Source: Lingula anatina
Taxonomy: Eukaryota > Brachiopoda > Lingulata > Lingulida > Lingulidae
NCBI RefSeq assembly: GCF_001039355.2
Contig: NW_019775722.1
Span: forward strand, 120,199-184,198
Reading direction: 5' to 3'
DNA length: 64,000 nt
The position numbers were made by a program, and so were the translations under genes. The notes below the pieces were generated by a model. The model saw only the letters and a list, made by a program, of their open reading frames with translations, was not told where the DNA came from and did not search any database. Positions 1 to 11,543 of the stretch are shown piece after piece. Position 1 is the first letter of the stretch, and each line of letters opens with the position of its first letter.

Positions 1-11
1 AATTTTACCAG

Positions 12-1743
12 TCATTCAGACAATAATGGTTCTGTGCATAGGTTCACTAAATAACAACATATGACCCATATCTTGTTCAAATCACTAGCCATTGAGTTTG
101 GAAATACATAATTCAATAAACGATAGTTTTTAATTTTCCCGATAACACGTTCCACATGAATTCTGAGCCTGGCAATTCTTCTTGTTTCTTCCTCTTCGGC
201 TGGACTAAGTTGTCCCTGAGAACCAATAAATGGAGGGATATTCAATTTTACCTTCCTCTTCGCGAGATATTCATCAATTAGGAATCCTTGGTCGGCCATG
301 ACAGAATCCCCCTCATCCATCAGATCCACAAGTCCACTAAGTTCTGTCATTTCTTTGTCTGACATGTGCCAAGGAGCCAAATCTGACACATAACTGATAA
401 ATCCATTTGGTGCTATTCCCACAAGTCCTTTGACAGTATTGTGACTTTTGTAGGTAGAATACGTCTCTGACTGTGCAATATATCCTGACGGGCTTTCAAT
501 AAAAAGTTCTGTGCAGTCCAAAATGACCCTGGTAGATGGATACTCTTCTTTGAAGCACTGTGGCATAGTGGCTTCTACAATTTCCTTAGATGGCCAGATG
601 GGCAACTGCCGGAAGCGAAAATGCATCAGCTCAAAATATGTCCTGCAAATCCTTGAAACTGTAGCTACACCTACTCCCATCCTAGCAACACATGAAAATA
701 TAAACCAATCAATGAAACAAATGCTAGGTCAGTTTCTTTTAAATCAATCATTTTCTTAAAAAGGTGAACATAAATTAAAGGTGTAAATGAAGTCCAACAT
801 GCACTTGAATATAATATAAAGAACACATATAAGTACTGTGAGTCTACTGTAGGCAGTACATAAATATTAACTAATACCTGAAAGCGAGGTCTTCTTCTAG
901 TAATCCAACTCTCAGCCTGGTCAAGACAAGAAGTAGTTCATCTTCTGAATCTAAAGAACAGGTGTATTTTCCTCTTGGTGTGTCTTTGTCATGGTAATTT
1001 GAATCCCAGCAGTACATATCAGATATATCTGGAGACAGAAAGTCATGAAAGTTCTTGAATTCTGCATAGGAAGAAAACCCTGTGTAAAACTTAATAGCTT
1101 CTGGTTTCTCTTTCAAAGACTCCATGCTGAAAGTGTTTTCTTTCTTTTTCTCTTCTTCAAGTTTTTTCTGGAGATCTTTATAACGTTCTTCCCACACATC
1201 ATTTTCCTCTGCCTTCTTCTTTGTCTGTTCTAAGTCGGTCTGACATTGCTTAAGATGCTGTGTTGTCTCTGAAAGTTCTTTTTGTATATCACATAATTTG
1301 TCCTCCATTTCAAGAATAATCCCACTTTTTTCTTTCACTGATTTCAGAAGGTCCTCCATGTCTGAATGTGGGCTGCTGTAGGAATGGTCGTCGTGATGTC
1401 CGACGTCTGTTTTTGCATTTTCCGACATTACAGACTCAGTGACATGTAGCGTTTGTTTAATCAAAGTTCTCCTAGACTGAGTGACCTTTTCTGTTTTGTA
1501 CCTAAATACCGTCGGTCTTCTGATAGTGTACGTTTTCTTCCCTCCTTCGAAGTGTTCAGAGCAAACGCGGTGCCCTATTGTTGGCTCAAACCTACTGAAC
1601 TTCCCTTTCTTCCCAGCTCTACCAATGTTATCGACCCATATTTTCCGTTCCTCCGTGTCCGCTGGGAGCCTGTAAAATCTCAAATGTCTATCTCTCTTAT
1701 TGTTGTTGTAACAGTAAGGCACACAGCAAGTAAATCCAGGCAT
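12..1743 (-). CDS. THAP-domain DDE transposase, two exons
   Basis: Two exons, 878-1743 and 12-681, join in phase across an intron with GT (877) and AG (683-682) borders to give 511 residues. Exon 1 starts with a THAP-type C2CH zinc finger (CCVPYC near the N-terminus, then CSEHF), which in this family binds transposon ends. A charged coiled coil (about residues 115-205) follows, then a helix-turn-helix stretch typical of the DDE_Tnp_4 group that runs over the splice junction (DLAFR then MGVGVATVSRI). Exon 2 holds the nuclease core with candidate catalytic acids in ILDCTE, MADQGF and HVERVIGK. The domain order fits eukaryotic Harbinger/ISL2EU-like transposases. No stop or frameshift interrupts it, so it is either a young element or a host-recruited gene. 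Terminal inverted repeats were not found; the left end lies outside the window. Confidence 0.85.
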
Positions 1744-1911
1744 GATTTAAGCATCTGATGCAAGTATACGTAATGGCGACCAGAGGACTCACTTTCCCAC
1801 AATGCAATTTCCATTTCCGGAAAAGATGAAAAAGTAGAGGGGTCTCAAGTACGGCATAAATCCGATCGACGGAATTATGACAGAAAGCATTAGTTCATTT
1901 CACTTGTACAA

Positions 1912-1949
<38 letters not shown>

Positions 1950-2344
1950 ATTTATTTCGAGTCTAAACTTAATCCATTATAAGAGTATTTTCAGAGTATT
2001 TAAGATAAAACAAACGGATTCTCACATAAAAGCATTTACACTTCATAACTAAAATATGTTTGTTAAGAAATATTATAATAATGAATTCTAGGCAATTAAA
2101 AGCAGCCTTATTTGCACACATTATAAGTAGAACAGCCTTATTTCTTACAGTGCACAAATGCAATTACTTTAAAATTAGTGAAATCAATTTAAAAGTTGAT
2201 TAGTCAAAAAATCCCCTGAATAGGTATGTCTTCAATTCTTTTTTAAAATGCTTGGTAGACTCAATTGATCGGATTTCCAGTGGTAATAAATTCCATTCCT
2301 TTGGAGCTGCTGATTTAAAAGAAGTATTTAGGTTCATATTTACT

Positions 2345-3058
2345 GGGGGTCCGCCATATACTAGTAGATAAACGTCCCAATAAAATAAGGGGCTTATTCG
2401 TCCCGATAGATACAAATGTACGTCTCTATACATACACGTCTCGTTAAATTTACGTTCCGATAGATCCACCAACAGATTCCTATAAACACACGTATCTTTA
2501 GATCCAGGTACCGCTAGATCCATCTATCTGACATCGTAATCGGCTATAAAAGGCCCATATCAACTTGTGGTACAGGTATGAGGCTTTCGAGTGATAGTCT
2601 GGCTGCGAATACTGACCCACTTAGTGATCTGACTTAATTACAATCTGATATTTATTATTTATTCATTTATTAATGTATTTAGGCCATATATTTATTAGGT
2701 GTTCAAACAAGACATACATGTACGTTAGCGTCTACACGTCTATCGTCTACTGAGTAGTACACCAACCATTTTGAGCAATAGTGTACCTGTAATGGATCTA
2801 TCGGTATTTGGATCTGAAAATACGTGGATCTGTATGTATACGGATTTAAGGGACGTGGGTTTATGAGGACGTCGTTTCTATAGGAACGCAAATACCCGGT
2901 ATATATAGGACAGCAGTAAAAAAATCGGATCTATCGGTATTTAAATCTAAAAAGACGTTTTTTTCCGTTTTTCCTTTATGTACCGGGTATCTATCGGTAA
3001 CGGGAGTATAGGGACGTGTAATATTTTGGGACTAAATTTTATCCGTACGTACCCCTTT
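2345..3058. mobile_element. Insertion of about 710 bp inside the LINE, unclassified
   Basis: The LINE reading frame breaks after RSVDKVILK (near 3060) and resumes near 2344 with MNLNTSFKSAAP, so the DNA between is an insert. Its ends are weakly inverted (GGGGTACGTACGGATA against GGGGGTCCGCCATATA). The interior is full of imperfect copies, in both orientations, of short motifs such as GATCTATCGGTA and TAGATCCA. There is no credible coding region. It is probably a non-autonomous foldback or MITE-like element; the family is not recognised. Confidence 0.5.
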
Positions 3059-3502
3059 TAAGTATCACTTTGTCTACAGACCGCAGGTTTCTTGCTGGAA
3101 CATAGTGACTGACTATTTCACTTAAAGGTGACCGATGCAACTTTGTAAAAAACATCATGAACAAAGACTAAAAAATTTAATAAAATCCTGGCTTGCAGTC
3201 AGGCAGCCAATGTAACTCTTTTAAAACTGGGATAATATAGTTAGGCCTCTCATGGATGTATGGGTTATATAATCTAGCCGAGATGTTCTGAATACGCTGC
3301 AGTCTTTAAATGTGTTTTTTGGACAAACATATAATTTTATTAAAACAGAATTACAATAATCCAATCTAGATGTTACTAAACAATTTATAACTGTAGCTGC
3401 AGCAGAGTCAGAGAGATGATTACACATTGCGCCTATGTTCCTAATGTTATATACTGCTGACTTGCTATGCTAGCAATTTGCTTATTCATAGAAAGTGTTC
3501 TA

Positions 3503-3505
<3 letters not shown>

Positions 3506-3547
<42 letters not shown>
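3506..3547. repeat. A42 homopolymer inside the LINE coding region
   Basis: A run of 42 A on the plus strand (poly-T in the LINE sense) sits between codons for HAKNLG and LDRTLSMNK, where related LINEs have only a residue or two. It is a microsatellite expansion within a dead coding sequence. Confidence 0.85.
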
Positions 3548-3549
<2 letters not shown>

Positions 3550-4140
3550 AAGATTCTTAGCATGGGGCATTGACTTTATGATACTGGATCCAATTTTGAG
3601 TTCAATTTTTTTTCTGATATTTTCAGATTATGTGGCTGGGTTACAACTACAAGTTAAAATATTTCCATCATTGATTTTCAACTAATTTCTTAATTATCAA
3701 CCACCCTCATAGATCATCAATACACCTAGACAGCTTTTCAATTGATTCATTAGGATTTTCTACATTACAACATGTAAAAAATTTGTGTATCATCAGCATA
3801 GATGCAATAGCCAATACTGTGATGTCTCGATATGACCACAATGGGTAATGTATATATACAAAAAGCTAGAAGTCCAAGAACACTACCTTGAGGTACACCA
3901 AAAGCTAACACTGACACATTTGACAATATCCAATTAATTAAAACCTGTTGTGAGCAACCTGTAGGATAAGAGCGTAAAAGACTAAGTGCAGAGTCCCCGA
4001 TACCAACTACTTTGAGAAAAGATAAAAGTAGTTCATCATGTACTGTGTCAAAAGCTGCAGATAGGTCAAATAAGACTAAAAGAATCATTGAGTGTTCATG
4101 GACTCCACACAGCAGATCACTTTCATAGGCATACATAAGA

Positions 4141-6075
4141 TTTCATATTGAACAATTTTTTCTGTCTGAACAATAAAGTGGCAAGAACACCAATATCAGT
4201 AAGTATACATGTTTATTTAAGGATATTTAGCTGGAAAAAATATAACTTGTATAAAGCTCCATCATAATATTATAATTCATATTCTTAAATCTAATCTTAA
4301 ACTATAATATTTGGATGTACTAATGCCTACAAGTATTCTCAATGGGATCTTGTTCTTGACAAGATATTTTCCACTATTTATCCATCAAAATTAATTCAAA
4401 ATTTCATATATAAATTGTATAAAACAGCATGTGTGTTAAGCCAACTTCCCTGTCCCAAGGCACTTGATATAATCAATACACATTTAATTGTACTTCTATG
4501 ACCTACTATCAACTAATCTTAAAGAGATAATAACTCTTAATTTTGGCCAAAAAATGAATTTTCCTGGAGTAAACAACAATTTTCCCATACTTACCAATGG
4601 TTTATGAATCCATTTTTACATTCAAAGTTAGTCCCTGTTTTTTTTTTTTTTTTTTCTTAAAAGTTTGTTTTTTTCACTCAATGCCATCTATGGAGGTCAC
4701 GTGGTCTAAAGATAAGCTCACATATCAGAATAATAGCTATAACTGCCGTTTTTGTGGTAAAACAGAATATATTATTTTTCTATGAGTTGTTCACAATGTT
4801 TTATTGTGAAATATAGATCACATGCGAAGAGTTATTATCCCTTTAAAGTAAAGAACACCAGCATTTTGTCTTTAAACTTAAGGCCAATTCTCAGGTCAAA
4901 GTGTTTTAAGTGAGACAGGTGTAACATAAATGGTAGTCCTAGAAATTGACATCCATGGTCCCCATAAGATTAGTACAAGTTAGAGTAAGCTGGAAGCATC
5001 GGGGTCAGCATATGAATCAAAATGTCCCTGTGCAAAGTAATGGGAAGCAGATTTCGGTTCCCAGAGAACTGCCATTACAGTCACATGGGTTATTACATAG
5101 TGAATAAATGACAATACCACCGTTTAATGTAAATGCAATCTTCTTTACACATTTTTATCACACAAAACAATAACAGCAGTTCCAGCACAAAATAACTGTT
5201 GTCTCAAAATACCACATACAGTAGCTATGCATACCTGATGCAATTTTTTAAAATTAAAATCAAAGAATGAGTTATGTGATAAGAGTTAAAAGCGATGTAC
5301 TAAAATGACAGAGTGCAAGTGGAATAGAACGTGAGGTACTCCCCTCCCCCCCAGAAAAAAAATTAATAAGCCAAAAGAGACAAAATGAATATATTATTTA
5401 TGTCAACCATATTACAATAAAATTATCCTTAGCATCTTGTCGATTTATGTGTACAGAGTAAGGCAAGACAAGATTTACCCCAACCCCAGCAATTAGAATC
5501 CTGGATCTGCCAGAGTGTAAGCATTAATGAGTACTGAATCTGCTAGCTGTCCTCCAAGTGCAGTTAACCTTCACATCGTCATGCAAGTACAACCTAGGCA
5601 GTGGTGTTTGGTTGTGGCGAGGAGCTCTTCAAGATCTAAAACAAATTATGCTCAAAGTCACACGTGTACAAGGAGTATTAGAACATATTATGCAAAATAA
5701 GATATACTGGAAAAACCAATACTTTCACCTTAAACCAATGTAGGGCATAACCAATAATGCTGACAAAATTACTTTCTATAAATTGGTATTATGAGTATCT
5801 AATTTTGAATCCTTATGGTAAAGGAGATAAATATTGGTGAATTTCACTCATGACTCCAGAAAAAATAGACATAAAGAACTCAAAAATAAAAAAAATTTAG
5901 GTGCAAATGTCTGTACTGAGAGTATTATTTATCTATTTGATCACAGGGCTTGGTCCAACTTTCAATCAGTATAGTACTTATTTATTTATCTTAATATATC
6001 AGTCACCATATCATGGGAATAGAATTGTTCAAAGTGTGACATACAGATAATATAAAGCATTCAGCATTAAGACCC
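4141..6075. other. Intergenic, no gene seen
   Basis: AT-rich sequence with short homopolymers (T-run at 4639-4655). The only open frames are short and have no recognisable domain or coding character. The 3' untranslated region of the ROCO gene may extend into its right part. A very good 5' splice site (AAGTAAGTAT) overlaps the ROCO stop codon, so an alternative last exon could lie here, but none could be identified. Confidence 0.5.
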
Positions 6076-6280
6076 CATTCCCACAGATTTTAGATCGATC
6101 TATCCCTGTGGGGAGTCTTACTTGATTACTGTCAGCTTAGCTGGCTTAAATGTCTGTCCCACCTACTAAAAGCTGTAAGGGGGTAATTAACTATAGTGCG
6201 CGCTCGGCTGACAGCTATTAAGCGTGAACCCCCAGTGAGTTTGGTCGATCTAGTTGGATCGATCTAAATCTCTGGGAATG
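6076..6280. mobile_element. MITE family 1, copy a (205 bp)
   Basis: Terminal inverted repeats of about 24 bp: the left end begins CATTCCCACAGATTTTAGAT and the right end is its complement with few changes. The interior includes CTACTAAAAGCTGT and GGGGTAATTAAC. Two more copies lie at 19.9-20.4 kb. No coding capacity. Confidence 0.8.
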
Positions 6281-6348
6281 CACTCTTAGACTGGTACTGG
6301 TAATCTGTTTTTAATTAGTCTATGTCTGAGCAAGTTTCATACCCATAC

Positions 6349-9300
6349 TTACTTGATTAAATCAGCTAAGTGACTGGCCCTGTTTTCTATCAAAACCTGA
6401 CAAAAGTGATAAAACGCTCTCTGCTCTTTTCTCTTCAGGACATCCAGAAAGGCCCCAACTCTGTCATAGATGACAGCAACACCTTCAATGGCACTGATTT
6501 CATCTTCAGTATAGATGTCCCTGGCTTTGAACCTCCTGAGAGCATTTTTCAGACATGGAGCTGTTATGCCCTTCACAAGATCCGGTCTGTTCTTCTTCAG
6601 GGCTTCTATGTTCATCTTGCTCATGGGGTTGTGATCTGAGAAAATTGGGAATGAAATGATGAACAAAACAAGTCTTCAAATAAAATTCTCTGAAATACTA
6701 ATTAGCAGCTTATTTGGATATTCAATAGCACATGCTATCCACAGAAATGGGGAGAAAATTCATGGATTTCAATTTGAAAGTGTACTACTATACTTAATGT
6801 CAATATTTAGAGCGCATTCCGGACAAGTTGATCTGTGCACTTACAGATCAGCAGATCAATTTTGACCGCCCTTCTTAAAAGCAATGCTGACTTATGTCCT
6901 CATGGTCTCCCTGCCTCCACTTGTGCCGTCCCTGCAGGGTCATAACAATTACACCTTGGAACCGAGATTTCATCTGTTTAATGGCTCATGTGTGTGACCA
7001 TCATGGGATTAAGCGACTCACTTTTTATCGAGGTCAGCCATTTTTAGTCTGCAGATCAGTTCGACTGCAATCATCTGTTCTGTGTGTGCTCTTAGATGAA
7101 CTATTTTGCATAACTGGTTGCCTAACTTGTTACTAATGCACTCACCCTCAGCTGTTGAATACATCAGCTTATACTGTGCTAGTTGTGACAAGAAGTCTGA
7201 CTTTATAATGAACTAACCCTCAGCTGTTGGATACACCAGCTTAGATTGTGCTACATGTGACAAGAAAAATCTCACCTAACACAATACACTTACCCTCAGC
7301 TGTGGGATATACCGGTTTTATATGAAAATTCTCACCTAACACAATACACTTACCCTCAGCTGTGGGATATACCGGGTTTATATGAAAAATCTCACCTAAC
7401 ACATTACACTTACCCTCAGCTTTGGGATATGCCGGTATTATATGAAAAATCTCACCTAACACATTACACTCACCCTCAGCTGTGGGATATGCCAGTTTTA
7501 TATGAAAAATCTCACCTAACACAATACACTTACCCTCAGCTGTGGGATATACCAGTTTTATATGAAAAATCTCACCTAACACAATACACTTACCCTCAGC
7601 TGTGGGATATACCAGGTTGGCAGGTATCAGGCCATCCCCTCCCTTGTTATGACAGGGTACCAGGTTTCTCTCCACAGGGGGCGGACTGTTCAAGATCTCC
7701 CCAGGGAACAGCTTTGGCTCCTCCACAGCAGATTTGACACAGTGAGGACACTTGAGGTACTTATCAAATGGCAAACCTGGCCAATCTTCTTCAATGATAC
7801 CTGTGGAGAGTGACACATGATGAGACAGATATAATAATTACAAGTATTTAATGTTGTAATAAATAAACTGTGAGTTGCAAAGCTTAACAAGAAATAGAGG
7901 AGGTAATTTCCAAGATGAAGCCCAGACGTGAATCTTCTCTATTTCACATCAAACTTCACAGAGAATGATTTATCTTAATTCAACTGCATTTCAAGCAAAA
8001 GAAAAAAAAAAAAAAAAAAATAGGCAGTCTTGAGCCTTGTCCTACATTCATGTGTATTCACCTATATGGAACAGAGCACAACACACCTGACTGTATTCTG
8101 ATAGTAACACACTCTGTACAGCATATTAATATCACTACTTTTACTGCTCACCCATAAATAGCTGTTTGCAACAACGTGCAGGAATTTGAAAAAAAAATAT
8201 TGGGATAATGCCAATCTTTACCCATCAAGTCATCATGGGCACGTCGCACTTCAATCCACAAGTCTGGCAAGTGGCGACCTCTACAGGCTACAGTAATCAC
8301 TCTGTCCTTCTGACGTAATTCCTTATTCAGCAGCATGGTGACAGACGGGAGTTTGGCAAACACCCCATCTTTCCAATCTACACGTTCAGACCTGAAGAGA
8401 CCCAGGTACCTGAAAAATGAATGAAATTGTAAATGGTAATAAACCTCCAAGCAGATACACGTTATACGCTCGAGTCTCATCCCTCCCATCACAGTCAAAT
8501 AGAGGTTCAGTCAAACTCAACATATCGTAGTCACAGTTAAAATTTTAAAGGTATTTATGCCAGTGTCTTAAAATACAGGAATATTTTTTTATAATTTTCA
8601 TTTACCTTTTCTCATAATTCAAATTCACTATGTAATTTTCTAAAATAAGAACATTTTGTAAAACAAAGCTGAACCATGCGTGCGAGAGAAAAATTTAGGA
8701 ATGAAAACACAGTAGCTCTCATACCTATGTAGCCTCACGGTGAACCTCTCGTATAAGCCATCAGGACACTTCCTTGGAAAATACAACTCCAAAGTCAGCT
8801 GGTTCTCAAACTCTGCAACCCTCGGGGACCAATATTCTTGCAGGTCTGCCGGGCAGTTCTCAGTAAGCAGCCATGGAAAGTGATAAGCCACGTCATCCAA
8901 ATTCATCTCACCAAACTTGCTGTCTTTTGATGTTGATTCCTCTGGACGTTGGTTCTCATCTTGACTGCTGCTGTGTCCAATTCTTACTTTTCTTGTCGCA
9001 TCACCAGCAGATCCAGGATCTTCTCTGCCTCCCTCTGCTCCTTCACCCTTTGCTGTGACATCAACTGCCTTTCCCCCCTCTGCTATTCCATCTTTCACCC
9101 TGACCTCATAGCACAGATCCAATGTCTGCAAAAGTCCTATCATGGCGTCCATCTCCGTTTTCCCTAATGCGAATGGCTTCCACAAAATCTCCATGAGATT
9201 TCTCGAAATAATTCCTCTCTTCAAAAGGTCTTCCTTCATTTCTTGGAACTTTGGGCCAGTGAGGGGCACAACCTTGGAAGCAGACTCAAAAGTCAGTGAG

Positions 9301-11543
9301 CTCTTCATATCATGGTCAAGGACAACCTTGAGCAAGTTGGCGATAACTTCCACCTTGTGAAAGATGATGTCGGACAGTGAAGTGTTTTTCTCGTACCACA
9401 CTATGTCACCTGACCCACTGAGATGACGTAGAATGTCAATGGTATCCTTGAATGCAGATTCCTTTTTAGCCCTGAAATTTATATATAACAGAGGTCAGTT
9501 TCACAAGGGAAGATAATGTATAGCTGCCTTTTACCCATAAACAGTAGGTATTTTAATGAGGTAAATGGATTTTAATTATTCTACTGTATTTTATTTTATC
9601 GACAGATCATATCAGCTTTCATTTTATATTTTATGTATAAATATGACAATAAATAAACCATTGTTATGATTTCTTTTTTCAATTCAAACATATCTACTAT
9701 AAACGCATATGCAATGTTACAAGGGGAAGCTGAATGTGAAAATAAAATGCAAATGTAATTACCTACTAGGTAATAACTTAAAAATGAAAGATCTGGCAAC
9801 TTGTGATTTGTACAACTCTAGCACTTGATCCATAGTAAGAAAGTCTCTATCTACTTTCTCAATAGATCTAGCAACTTTCCACCATATTGAAGGGAGTGAT
9901 GCACCATTTTCTTTGGCAATCGAAATCAGTGTTGTCTCAAGTTCCTGAAATCCATCCAAAGTCTTTGAACTTACTGGGAATACCACATCATGGATGCTTA
10001 TCTGCTCTGCCTGCATCTGCAGCAGTTTCTGCCTTTTGGTCATCAAGGCAGACTTGTTGGGTGCCTCCACTGCTTTGGCCACCAAATTATCTATACGGTC
10101 AATCTGATGCTGAAGCCAAGTGTTGTGAGATGCCAGTTGCTCCTTGGCCGTTGTGGCTATTTCAGAACACAAAGATGTTTTCGTTTCATCATCGCATTGA
10201 TCAGCATGTGTGCCCACCAACAAGGTTAGCGTGTGTGGGGCATGTGAGCCAAGCCTCTCGATCCAAGAGCCAATATGCATAGTGTAATTCTCAGGCGTGG
10301 TCAGATCACACGTTGATAGATCGAAGACTACAAGGGACACAGCTGTAGGTGATATGAAGAAAGGATGGACAACAGTATACACATTGTGGCCACCAAAGTC
10401 ATTGATGTTGAAAACCACCTCCTCTGGCAAGGTCCAGATCAACTGGTCAATCACTTTTGTGCGGTCAGCTTCAGCGGTCAAACATGACGTCTGCTGGGTC
10501 AGAGACTGAGCCAGACTGGACTTCCCTGCACATGTACAGCCAAGCAGGTTCAGTTGTAGTTTAGTGGCTGTGGTGAGGACTAGATCTTTGGACCCTCTCA
10601 GGTAACTCAAGATTGCAGAGGTCCCTGCCACACAAACTGATTGTGGTGGGAAAGTAATGGGGTTCCCACATACACCCAGATAATGCAGTTTCTTGAGGTT
10701 CCTCAAAGCTTTTGGTAATATACTTAAGCGGTTATTGTGAAGCTTGAAGGAAACCAGGTTTTTTAATTGGCTTATGGTAAGTGGAATGGTAGTTATTCTG
10801 TTCCATGCAAGGTCAAGTTCTTGTAGTGCTGTAAGATTGCACACAGGGGAGGGGAAGTCAAGAAAGTTGTTCCCTGACAACTTCAACACCCTTATGTTTG
10901 CCATTGATGAAAATTCTGGGGGAAGTTTTAAGAGTAAGTTATCATTAAGGTTCAGCTCCTCAATGGCTTCCAGAGAACACAGCAGTGGGGGGAACTTGTC
11001 TATCTTGTTATTGGCAACATTGAATATCTTTAACTTTGTCAATTTACCAATATCCAAGTGAAGACCTTCTAATACATTGTTGCTCAAGATCAGTTTCTCC
11101 AATAATGGCAGGTGGCATATTGAAACAGGAAAGGAACTAAATCTGTTCTTGTTCAGGTTCAAAACTCGCAACTTTGTGAGCTGATCGATTTCATCAGCAA
11201 TTGTCGAGAAACTGTTCCAACTCAAGTCCAACTCTTCCAAGTTTTGAAGACTGAAGAAAGAGGTTGGCAGGCTGTCTAACCCCATTCGAAAATCAATTGA
11301 ATTCACTGTCACTACATGCCAAGCAGCTGTTAGGCGTTTCAGTTGAGTACACAGTCCAATGCTCTTTGGAATAACCGTCATGGGATCCTCAATGGTGTCA
11401 TCATGAGTTTTATATAAAAACATATCAGAGAGGCACAGTGGTGGGGACCAGTACAATTCCTCCCACTGTGAAACTTCCTCAGGAGGGGCCTTGCCGGATT
11501 TATCAATCCCTTCCAGAATATGAAGCCTTCTTTCCATGGCCAT
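6349..11543 (-). CDS. LRR-Roc-COR (ROCO) protein with C-terminal CARD
   Basis: Five coding exons (9763-11543, 8725-9471, 8222-8409, 7594-7800, 6349-6635) all have GT/AG borders and compatible phases and give 1069 residues. Residues 65-300 are leucine-rich repeats (LxxLxLxxN pattern). The Roc GTPase follows, with P-loop GCTCAGKS (335-342), switch DFGGH (382-386) and base-specificity motif THAD (445-448). Residues 595-905 are the COR domain, then a CPHC zinc-ribbon-like piece. The last exon (975-1069) has the six-helix pattern of a CARD (NRPDLVKGI, ALRRFKARDIYTEDE, RVGAFLDVLKRK). There is no kinase domain, so the body resembles MFHAS1/MASL1 rather than LRRK. GTP-regulated signalling is known for the family; a role in death-fold or innate immune signalling is inferred from the CARD. 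The start is the first ATG after an acceptor at 11598; the upstream exon appears non-coding. Confidence 0.87.
6807..7094. mobile_element. MITE family 2, copy a, in the last ROCO intron
   Basis: Element of about 290 bp bounded by TTAGAGCGCATT on the left and a matching inverted GCTCTTAGA-type end on the right. It is clearly related to the copies at 25723-26018 and 45629-45917 through shared interior blocks (ATGGTCTCCCTGCCTCCAC, GAGATTT). It lies between exon 4 (7594) and the CARD exon (6635) and may be spliced out harmlessly. Confidence 0.7.
7261..7620 (-). repeat. 60-bp minisatellite x6 reiterating a ROCO 5' splice site
   Basis: Six head-to-tail 60-bp units. The rightmost overlaps the true end of ROCO exon 4, and the other five lie in the intron. 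Each unit carries, on the minus strand, TATCCCACAGCTGAGG followed by a consensus donor (GTAAGT in five units, GTGAGT in unit 7441-7500). Because 60 is a multiple of three and no stop arises, the exon frame stays open through all units (a 20-residue repeat beginning VYPTAEGKCIVLGE). Two more degenerate copies of the CCCTCAGCTGTTG block lie at 7145-7235. Confidence 0.92.

Larger units (their letters stand above)
1913..4140 (-). mobile_element. 5'-truncated CR1/L2-like LINE, degenerate
   Basis: Read on the minus strand, 4136-3765 encodes reverse transcriptase with the palm motifs FDLSAAFDTV, FGVPQGSVLG and YADDTQIF. 3600-3221 continues with LDRTLSMNKQ, IRNIGAMCNHLSD and SRLDYCNSV. 2344-2200 encodes the usual C-terminal end (SFKSAAPKEWNLLP through KTYLFRGFFD). 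The element ends at 1913-1948 in an (ATT)n tail, the usual 3' end of CR1/L2-type non-LTR retrotransposons. The 5' part upstream of the reverse transcriptase is missing, as is normal for target-primed insertions. Frameshifts, a poly-A/T expansion and a later insertion make it inactive. Confidence 0.85.

Noticed and set aside
2200-2523. Single 107-residue frame combining LINE and upstream sequence
   Set aside because: Only the C-terminal 45 or so residues are LINE-derived; the N-terminal part is the unrelated insert at 2345-3058.
7261-7620. CRISPR-like array
   Set aside because: Units are contiguous 60-bp repeats without unique spacers, and the genome is eukaryotic.
7429-7737. Plus-strand open frame with YEKSHLTHYTHPQLWDMPV repeats
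   Set aside because: It is the opposite strand of the 60-bp splice-site minisatellite and ROCO exon 4; the repeated peptide is a by-product of a unit length divisible by three.
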